Assembly (NCBI GenBank): GCA_016617855.1 | Contig: JAECUM010001874.1 | Location: 62,001-126,000, forward strand | Reading direction: 5' to 3' | From: Megalonaias nervosa | Lineage: Eukaryota; Mollusca; Bivalvia; Unionida; Unionidae | DNA: 64,000 bases | Shown here: positions 52,772 to 64,000 of the stretch, piece after piece | How positions within the stretch are numbered: the first letter of the stretch is position 1 | How the letters are laid out: every line of letters begins with the position of its first letter | Position numbers and translations under genes: made by a program | Notes under the pieces: generated by a model | Database searches by the model: none | What the model was told of the DNA's origin: nothing | What the model saw: only the letters and a program-made list of their open reading frames with translations

Positions 52772-54076
52772 GTCTCATTCTCTCTCACTTCTACTTTGTC
52801 TTTGACCACGATGCCATACCAACCCTGATTTAACACTCGTGTTTCCTAATTTGATATTTTAATAAAAATACTAAACCCCTTTCTTAAAGAACTTCTCCTT
52901 CTTCGACAGCAGCGACGATATTCCTTGCTCTTACCACTGATTCTACAGCTACAAAGGTGATCTCTAGTAAGACCAAAGTAAAAGACAGAGCAGGAGTATT
53001 TTAAAGTTTACTGGATTTATCTAAACAACAACTATCACACCCCTATATACTACTTTTGTTTATGATAATGGTTTGGGATACTTCACATTTTCTAGAGTCG
53101 AAAAGCCTACAAACCATATAAAGGTATGTGACTTTAGTTTTATGACACTTGTACAGTCTCTACACTTTACCAGTGCCACGAGAAAAGCTGCTGTTCAAGT
53201 TATGCCACTTTTCAAAACACGCACACACCTTTTTATGGATATCCCACAGACCCGTGGAATATCCCGTAATTTTTATATAGAAATATCAACGCTTTGATGT
53301 GTATTTTCCCTGTTCACCCATTATTAGTGTTTAGGTATGTTCCCTAAAGACAAACAAATTTGAAAAAATAATTTTGAATTGAGGTTTCTTTCTGTTTATA
53401 CATTTTTTCGAGTTGTTGGTGTATGGCAGATTACATCAACATACCTTCTCAAAGGGAGAGGCATTTCTACACATGGCATTGCCTTTGATAAATTCGGTTT
53501 TGTTGGTTAGTCATCGTTCATCTTTATATCTATTTTTTTAAAAAAAATTTTATGCATTTCTTTTTATATAAGATTTAAGGCTTTCTGTTGTTGTAATGGT
53601 ATTTATGTTGTTAGTCTGTTGCTAGAAATATCTATAGCAAAGTGCTTAAGTTTGTTCAGTTTTCTTATTTCAAGCCCTACAAAAAGAAAACGAAGTTTGT
53701 CTTTAAAGAGGATTGAAACCCTAAGTTACGCGGACGTGAGGAAAAACACCCCGTTTGTTACTGCAGTTAGCTGTTATTGTGTTCATTCTAATCATGCTTG
53801 CCTTATATTTTTGTGTTTTAGAGGTCATATTTCTGCTTAAGTAAATACATGCATCAACAGACAGACAGCTTGGGTCATTATCCTTGAGGTTCACTGAACT
53901 TTAGCTTCGTTACTTCATACAAACCCCAGATTCACAAGTTTGAAAAAAAAAAAAAAAAAAAAATGCCAGTAAATACTCTAACACTTTGACTCCACCGATG
54001 TGAGTGTGAGTGTGTATGTCAAAATGTTTAAGTGAGATAAAAAGAAATTGTCAGTAACGCGAACCAGTACTGTGAC
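52772..54076. other. Remainder of the palindrome spacer
   Basis: No recognised gene. It contains a repeat of CAGATTACATCAACATAC (about 52,752 and 53,430) and a poly-A run (53,942-53,963). ORFs at 53,073-53,297 and 53,619-53,840 have no motif. Confidence 0.4.
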
Positions 54077-56291
54077 CGTTCAGTAGTTGATGTGGTAAGA
54101 AGAAATGGTACAATTCACAACAGAGGGATTGTAAGTTTACATTCCAGTCTGTCTGCACTGCAATGGTAACAACGCAAGAGCGTAGGCATTATTTTGCCAC
54201 ACTTACCTTCGAACAAAACAATGCATCACTCATCACAAACGATTTCATTGGCTAGACGTATTTTCTTACCGCGTTCGCTTCGAATTGACTTCAGTAGCTC
54301 TTCACACAGTGTCGAGATAGGTCGTGTTTCACCGCTAGGCGATTTACAAAAATAAAATAAAATAAAATAAAAAATAAAACTTAAGCAAGAACAATCGTTC
54401 CCTGGGCCATCCCACGGAAATTGTGTCAATTTTATGGTCAAATCCATCACAGCATATTTGGATGAACTATTCTGTGAGAACTTTACATTCACGTTATCAA
54501 AAAAGGAGGAATTTTTAGTTGCCTACATCTTCAGTTCACTCTTGTGATATTTAATAGTGGTGTATTATTTTCTATGGATGTGATTCTCTAAGTGGAATGT
54601 GTGTTTCTCTGAATCTTTCTTAAGGAAAATATACCGTAAAAACAAACGTAAGTGTCGTGATATTTTTCAAAATAGGAATAACATTCTCTCTCTCTTTCTC
54701 TCTCTCTCTCTCCGCCATAGTAGTAGTTTTGATTGAAATCCTAATGGTATTTGTTCCCGTTTGAAGATACCTCTCCATAACTGTGATCAGTAGTCACCAT
54801 AATTATGTGAACTCTTCTGTTTGTCATGTAATTTTTTTTCAAAAAGCTACACCCTTACAAATTGTAAATCAGTAAATCGTTGGATGAAATAAAATCTTGA
54901 GTTTACGAGCTTGTACAATTCAGGTATCTTAGCTTTATCCTTATTTTGGCACTGCAATGTGTCGCGGAAATTTTTTTCTAGCATTAGATTTACCGTTTTT
55001 CAGAAAGGAAACAACGCACGACTTTTTCAAGAAAGACGCAAGTGACATTGCACTGTATAACCCTGCCTATGGTTAACTCTGAATTCTAAAACTAAAACAT
55101 GCATTCAGAAAAAATGTAACAATGTTTGACCTATTTTCTCTCAGTTTAGACTGTCGATAGAACAAGGCGATTTTTGGTGGTGCTTTATTATTATTTTTTT
55201 TTTCCCTGCCCTTAGATTTGAGAAAACTTTGCAAAATTGTTGGTAGCGTGTGGTGCGAAACACAGGACATCTCTTAAATTTGGAATATACAGCAAATGTT
55301 AAGCAGTCAGTCGACAATAAATATCACACTACCTTTTTTATGAAACTGATAAAATGAATGAAAACAATGAACATTTTTCGCATAGAATGTATGGTTGTCT
55401 TCAGTATCTTTGTCCTATAATACCGCAAAAAATAACAGAACCAAAAATGGTGTGCTTCTTTTCTGTTTTTTTCTTTACCATTCTTTCTTTCTGTAATGCT
55501 ATTTCTGTCTGCCCATCTCTCAAAACACTAGTCTCCAGACTTACTGTCACCCAATGCAGTAACATTTGTGTGCGTGCGTGCGTACGTACGTATGTGTGTG
55601 TGTGTGTATGTTTGTGTGTGTGTTAGCTTTCGCTTACACACATATCGGTTGAACAAAAATTTAATAACAAAGAAATAGCAACCTTTGACGTAAACCATTT
55701 AAATTCACCGTGTAGGTGTATGTCATCGTTCTCAGTTTTTCTGCAAGTCACTTTTGGGGCTACTAGATTGTAAAAAATAATCTTCATGAGATACCAAACG
55801 AATTTCTTTCTTCGTTGCTCTTGATGGTTCTGTCACTCTAGGCCTATCATATTACCACCGTTTTTTCTCTCTCAGTCTCTTAGTCTCACTCTGTAATGCA
55901 GATGGTATTGGATATGAGACAATTATATCTTCAAGATCGCTAGTACAAACTTCTACCAACATATTTTAAAAAGTATTGTGTGACACGGATTGTCGCTTGG
56001 TGTCTGCTTTCTCCTTGGAAAAGTGTCATCGTTTCATCTTGATTACAAACTTTGACTAAGTTTTACACACTACTTGAACTCTTTACATCTGACGGTGTAG
56101 GTGTAAGCCATCATTCTCAGTTTTCTTGAAGTGCGTTTATTCGTCTCTCAAATGTCACAATAATTTCAGGGGACGAACGAATTTCTTTTGGGCTGAATCA
56201 AGACTCTCTTGGTTTTGTGACAGAAGTGGAGAACATTGATTAAGGCTCGCTCATGTCGTCTTCGAATGGATTAGAACTAACACTTCAGCTC

Positions 56292-56351
<60 letters not shown>

Positions 56352-56498
56352 GGAGACGGTATGATGTTGCCTCTTACTTTCTTCTAGTTTCTCACTGGAA
56401 CCATTTCATCTTGATTGCAAATATTTCGTTTGACTAGGTTTCTCACGCAGCAGGTCACTATATAAGATTAGTTTCTTAGAGTTTTTAGCGTATTCATT

Positions 56499-56880
56499 AT
56501 GTTCTCAGTCAAGAAGATGGACGAGTCAACACAGATCGACCTGCTGGTCAAAGATTTGCTACGAGTCATACGAAAGCATAATTCACAGGCGAAAGTGTCA
56601 ACAAAACTTACCCTTCTGGTCTATGATTTGATGAGAGTCATAGAAAAGTGTATAAGTTCTGATGAAGTTTGCTATATCTGTAAGGTACATGGGCATTTGT
56701 CTCCAACATGTCCGCTTCGTCCAATAAAGAGAGACTAAAGTCAAGATACCTGTTATCGTTGTCAGGAGAAAGGACACCGGGCTTCAGAGTGCCCTAAGAA
56801 AAAGAAAAGAAACAAGAGGAGAAAGTGGAGAGGGGTTCAGAAGAAGAAAGTGCTGATGAGGAAGAACTTGCGCCAATGAA
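56499..56880 (+). pseudogene. CCHC zinc-knuckle protein, right arm copy
   Basis: Same as the left-arm gene: open from the ATG at 56,499 to TAA 56,736-56,738, then the second knuckle and, in another frame, the acidic tail. An identical premature stop in both arms shows that the lesion existed before the arms were duplicated, or was copied by gene conversion. Confidence 0.7.
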
Positions 56881-57399
56881 GAGACAGAAATGGAAAAATG
56901 GACTATTTGAGCCAATGTGTCGGCCTATAGCCTCAAACGGGAACTGGAAAGAAAGCGTAAGTGTCTCTTGGTCTTGATTTTTATAATAAGAATGGTGTAT
57001 ATTGTTTTTGTATTGTCACTGCACGAATATATGCTCCTTCACCTCTCTCTATCCCTCTGGATCATGTTTTAGTTGGAATTGAAATGGAAGGGATGTTTTC
57101 CTTCACGTACGCACTTCAGGCATGCAAGTGAGATAAAATTTGTCAGTCTGTCCATCCATCATTGTTATGTCTTGATTTTTTCTAAACACTTTAGATAAAT
57201 TTTCACACACGCATACACTGACGCAATAGAATGATTGTGTGTTTGTGTCTTTCCCTTGACACAAAGCTTATCCCTTAATAAAAAAAGTGTGTTTGTGTTT
57301 GTGTGTTTGTCTGCCCTCGTACGTTTTGTGTGTTTGTGTGCGCTCGTACGTTTGTGTGTATGTGTGTGTTTTATCTTAACAAAAAAGACCTTGTCCCTA

Positions 57400-58150
57400 C
57401 ACTATGTGGATAGTATATAATGTGTTTTTTTTCCCTTCCCTTCTGTGTTAATAGTAGGTATTGTGGTGTTTTTTTTGGGGGGGGGTTCTCCCCTTTTGTG
57501 TTGATAGTAGATATTGGGGTGTTATTTTCCCTTCCCTTCTATGTGGATTTTAGAATGTGTGTTTGTGTGCGTTCACGTACGTTTGTGTGGATAGTAGAGT
57601 ATGTGGTTAGTTCTTCTCTTCCCTGCTGTGTGGATAGTAGATATTGGGGTGTTATATGCGTTCGCGTACGTTTGTGTGGATAGTAGATATGGTGTGTTTA
57701 TGCATTCGCGTCCGTTTGTGTGGATAGTAGGTATGGTGTGTTTAATGCGTTCCCATACTTTTGTGTGGATAGTGGGTATGGTGTGTTTTATGCATTCGCG
57801 TTCGATTGTGTGGATAGTATGAATGGTGTGGGTTTGTTTTTTTTGTTTTTTTCTCTTCCCGTCTGTGTGGATAGTAGATGTGGTGTGTTTTATGCATTCG
57901 CGTACATTTGTGTGGATAGTAGGTATGTTGTGTTTTTTCTTCTCTTCTCTTCTGTGTAGGTAGTATTTGGTGTGTTTGTGTGCGTTCGCGTACGTTTGTG
58001 TGGATAGTATATGTGGTGTGTTTTATGCATTCGCGTACGTTTGTGTGGATAGTAGGTATGGTGTGTTTTATGCATTCGCGTACGTTTGTGTGTATAGTAG
58101 ATATGGTGTGTTTTATGCATTAGAGTTCGTTTGCATGGATAGTAAGTATT
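57400..58150. repeat. Minisatellite, right arm
   Basis: Mirror of the left-arm array, read as GTGTGGATAGTAGGTATGG / TGTTTTATGCATTCGCGTAC units. Confidence 0.9.
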
Positions 58151-58607
58151 GGTTTTTTTTTCTTTCTCCCTTTCTTTTGTGTATGCATTGGTCTTTGTCC
58201 CTATAAAACTCCCTTCATCCATATCAAATTCATGTCATCTACCTACCTACAGCAGCGCGTATTCAGGTCAGCCACTTGCAACACTGTTGCCATTATTTCC
58301 CTAGTGTGGAGTAAAGTGACATCATTGAAGCTGGAAAGTTTGAGACTATAAATATAGACTTGGGTTTTTCAACAGGTTGTAGATATAAATAGATACTAGG
58401 GTTTTTAAACTGGAACGTCACAAAAATTGATGATATAAATAGATAGTGGGCTTTTCCAAAGGAATTTACCACAAGTTGTAGCTAAATATAGATGTAAGGA
58501 TGAGAAAAAGAAGAACAAGAAAAGATGCTCTTTGCAAGACATAGTCAATTTCACCGAGTGGTCCTTTGTCCAGTGGGGGTTAGACCAGTTAAAAAAAAGC
58601 CGAAGAC

Positions 58608-58835
58608 ATGATGAGAAAGGTAATGGAAGAAGAAGTGAAGAAGATTAAAGAGACCTGGACAAAAGAAAGAAAAGACAAAGAAAACATAAAGAGAAAAGAA
58701 GAGTTTGAGAGACTGAACAATAACTGGATAAAGGTACAGGAAAAGTTTAGAGCTATGGGACATCCTGACTGGATGCCAGAAAAGGAAAAGAAGAAGAAGA
58801 AAGGAATTATAGAGAAAATGAGAACGTGGTGGTAG
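58608..58835 (+). pseudogene. Lysine-rich coiled-coil ORF, right arm copy
   Basis: Identical to the left-arm ORF; the upstream part (NFTEWSFVQWGLDQLKK) is again in a different frame across the A-run at about 58,592. Confidence 0.4.
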
Positions 58836-59142
58836 AAGTGGAGACAAGAGCAGAAGAACCCTAAGGCCCTTTTCAGGGCCACTTCATATACCTCGAAAAG
58901 ATTTATTCTTTCTTGCCTAAATTTTTTTTAGTCGGGTGTATAATTTATATATAACGGGTCATTCAATTGCCTCGAAAAGATTTACTCTTTCTTGCCTAAA
59001 AATTATTTTAGTCGGTTGTATAATTTAGGTATGATAGATTGATGTTCATCAATGTATGGTTGTATTTATCTATGTCTCTGTCTCTCTCCTATTGTCCTCA
59101 TACAAAATTCCCATTGTCCGTATAGTGCCCCACTATACTACT

Positions 59143-60924
59143 GACTTTATCAGAGTGCCAGTAACATAAAACAAATTGGGTCAACAAATTTCAAAATACT
59201 TTGTGGACTAGAAAATCTACATAAAATTGAAACAGAAAACAACTGTTCTCCTGAATATCTTAGGAAGACTCTCGGTCCTATAAAGGAATAAATGTACTTA
59301 ACACATTAATATGCATGTAAATAACTAAAACCTACACATTTTTTTCTTCTATTTTTTTATCCAAAATTTTTTCAAAAAGTTGGATTTGACCAAATTATCT
59401 TTCACATCATCTCATTCGGCAGCCATGTTGGCATATGTGACACGTGTCAAACATGTGAATTTTTCATAAATTATATTTTGTAATATTCATAAATAACTTC
59501 TGACAATTACACTTTTTTTAAACTCAGGAAATAATTTTTACAACTATTTTGTCATGAGAAATGAAAAAATGCTTTTAAAATCAATAAATTCATAACAAGA
59601 TTACTTTTGTAATTTCCATACATTCCTTACTGACTGACACTACCGAAGAATCTGTACAGTGAAAATGTACCATGGTACATACCACTGGAGTACACGACCG
59701 TGGTATAACAGGATACCACTAATACTGCACACCTCTATTAGTAAATCACTTGGTTGAGCTACAGCTATGCCAAATGAACATAATGAGGATGTAATATCTT
59801 GCTGTTACAAACACCTCTGTACAATGAACAACCACTTTTAATTGTATATCAATTTTAGTCATAGAATTGGTATTTTACGTAAACGGGTGTTAAACAAAAG
59901 CATAATCTTTGCAAATAATATGGAAAGTATACTGAAGAGGGACAGATGTAAATAATAAACAAAGTGTATTAGAGAGGGACAGATGTAAATAATATGGAAA
60001 GTTATTGGAGAAGGACAGATGTAAATCATATGGAAAGTATATTCAAGATGGAGAAACAGATGAAGAAACAGATGATGAAAGTATCCAAATGCATGAATTA
60101 CAAGCCATACACAGTAATTTACCAGTAATGAGAACTTTTATTTCGACACACATATGTTGGTGTATAATCTCACAAAAACTGGGAAAAACAAATCCCTTCC
60201 TAAAGGGATTAATGGATTATAAAATGCAGTCAAGTAAATACAAGTCATAGAAAGACAATGTTAATAAACTTGAGATTTACTCTAGTGATAAAAGCATGCG
60301 TTACTGACGCTGTTCAAAACTAATGCAAAATTGTCATGTCACTTTGAAAAACAGACATTTTTAAAGAGAAAAATTATATCTGTGTGTTTGCCAAATATTA
60401 ATACCCCCACTACATCAATCTTTGAAGATCACTCTGTAAAGATAACTTAAACAAAATTAAAACTGAAAATCATTTGAATAGAAAAAAAAATTCTGATCAA
60501 TCCATCTACAAGCATACACAAATTTATTTGCCATGGCCAGGTAATTTCCATGTAATTATGCTAACAAGTTGTGCACAAAAAGGTAAAAAGACAAAAAATC
60601 CAAAACTCTATAAAAAAAAGGAAAGGTTCCTTAAATAGTACAAAAACTTAATCAACCTATCTACGTATGCAAAGTAACGTGCCTACAAAAATTTAATTTG
60701 TCCATATTGTATGGTTTCTGTGTAATCATGCTCACAAGGTGTTCACTCCAAGAAGGGAAAAGTTGCTACAATGGCAGAATCAGCTTTTCTACATAAGCAC
60801 CAAAACATGCCCATCAAATTTAATTTGTCAAATGTGTTGGGTGCTAATGTGCAAACAGATGTTCAGAAGTCATGGAAGGTAGGAGCAACCCTAAATACAT
60901 ATAAAGACTGACTAGAAGGATAGA
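59143..60924. other. Intergenic AT-rich DNA
   Basis: No recognised gene. A short imperfect repeat (GGACAGATGTAAATAATATGG type) occurs three times at about 59,938-60,033. Confidence 0.45.
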
Positions 60925-61335
60925 ATCTGATTATCTTCTAAAATTCATCTTTCAGCTGCAGATCACAGTATTGTCCTCTAAAATCCATCGTTCAGCTATA
61001 GATTACGTCTAAGGATTATTCTCTAAAATCTATCTTTCAGCTGCAGATTATGTCTAAGGATTATCCTCTACAATCCATCTTTCAGCTGCAGATTACGTCC
61101 AAGGATTATCCTCTAAAATCTATCTTTCAGCTGCAGATTACATCTAAGGAATGTCCTCTGAAATCCATCTTTAAACTGCAGATAACGTCTAAGGATTGTC
61201 CTCTAACATCCATCTTTCTGCTGCAAATTATGTCTAAGGATTATCCTCCAAAATCCATCTTTCAGCTGCAGATTATTCCTAAGGAATATCCTCTAAAATC
61301 CATCTTCGAGTTGCAGATTGTGTCTGATTATGTCT
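60925..61335 (+). repeat. 45-bp minisatellite, about nine copies
   Basis: Tandem units built on CCTCTAAAATCCATCTTTCA and GCTGCAGATTACGTCTAAGG with a 45-bp period. Because 45 is a multiple of three, one frame stays open (61,050-61,337) and reads as a 15-residue repeat, but substitutions look random and there is no promoter or flanking gene. I treat it as a satellite, not a protein. Confidence 0.9.
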
Positions 61336-63990
<2,655 letters not shown>

Positions 63991-64000
63991 CAAAGAAAAT

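Larger units (their letters stand above)
46874..59142. mobile_element. Giant palindromic Polinton-like element (two ~5.1-kb arms)
   Basis: Both outer ends start AGTAGTATAGTGGGGCACTA (left 46,874; right inverted, ending 59,142), and the adjoining host bases are GACATT and GACTTT, a 6-bp duplication with one mismatch. AG...CT ends plus a 6-bp duplication are Polinton features. The arms (46,874-52,010 and 54,077-59,142) are near-identical inverted copies, and the 2,066-bp spacer carries a family-B polymerase C-terminus and a truncated BIR domain. It has no integrase, ATPase or capsid gene. It looks like a defective, inverted-duplication derivative of a larger virus-like element that was integrated or amplified in that form. 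Confidence 0.8.
54077..59142 (-). repeat. Right arm of the giant inverted repeat
   Basis: Inverted copy of the left arm, 5,066 bp against 5,137 bp. The length difference is mostly the terminal iteron block and microsatellites. Confidence 0.95.

Noticed and set aside
46874..59142. Herpesvirus-like inverted repeats with an IAP gene
   Set aside because: The size, the AG...CT ends, the 6-bp duplication and the PolB tail type point to a Polinton-like element. No herpesvirus-type gene is visible.

Overview
The window is eukaryotic DNA from an AT-rich invertebrate genome, most likely a mollusc and plausibly a bivalve. The evidence is tRNA-derived SINEs, non-LTR and Ty3/gypsy fragments, hAT transposons, microsatellites, and no compact host genes. 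No host protein-coding gene could be supported. The content is dominated by integrated DNA-virus-like elements of the Polinton/Maverick/adintovirus class, at least three of them, each with a different family-B DNA polymerase, and one nested inside another.

Layout. 1-1.4 kb: 3' end of a decayed Ty3/gypsy element. 2.8-6.2 kb: two tRNA-SINEs with target-site duplications and a poly-C repeat. 6.74-9.59 kb: a complete hAT transposon (8-bp TSD) with a broken transposase. 9.6-35.6 kb: an old, heavily decayed canonical Maverick carrying remnants of PolB, integrase, PLA2-like protein, pX-protease, major capsid, penton-like protein, coiled-coil protein, ATPase and fibre, plus a 5'-truncated LINE. A much younger 15.94-kb provirus (11,362-27,304) sits inside the integrase gene of that Maverick, with 184-bp terminal inverted repeats (182/184 identical) and a CCATT duplication. 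36.8-42.4 kb: a second hAT element. 43.1-43.5 kb: a LINE tail. 46.87-59.14 kb: a giant palindromic Polinton-like element, two ~5.1-kb near-identical inverted arms around a 2.1-kb spacer holding a PolB C-terminus and a truncated BIR (inhibitor-of-apoptosis) domain. 59-64 kb: non-coding DNA with a 45-bp minisatellite and a long AC/AT microsatellite.

The young provirus carries a full virus-like module set: packaging ATPase, DUF5679 + parvovirus-type PLA2, retrovirus-type integrase, a PolB-SF1 helicase-HNH replication protein, zinc-ribbon protein, NUMOD4/HNH homing endonuclease, a repeat-rich non-coding region, and on the minus strand a tight late block (penton-like, membrane protein, two fibre-like proteins, pX-like+protease, major capsid protein, basic minor capsid protein, P383). 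ATPase, integrase, both fibres, the basic protein, P383, the zinc protein and the 147-aa protein are open. The replication, capsid, penton and protease genes each contain in-frame TAA codons, and several genes carry frameshifts. It is therefore a recent but apparently defective endogenous copy.

Limits: domain calls come from reading motifs by eye. No database search, alignment or phylogeny was run. Names such as penton-like or fibre-like rest on gene order and sequence pattern.
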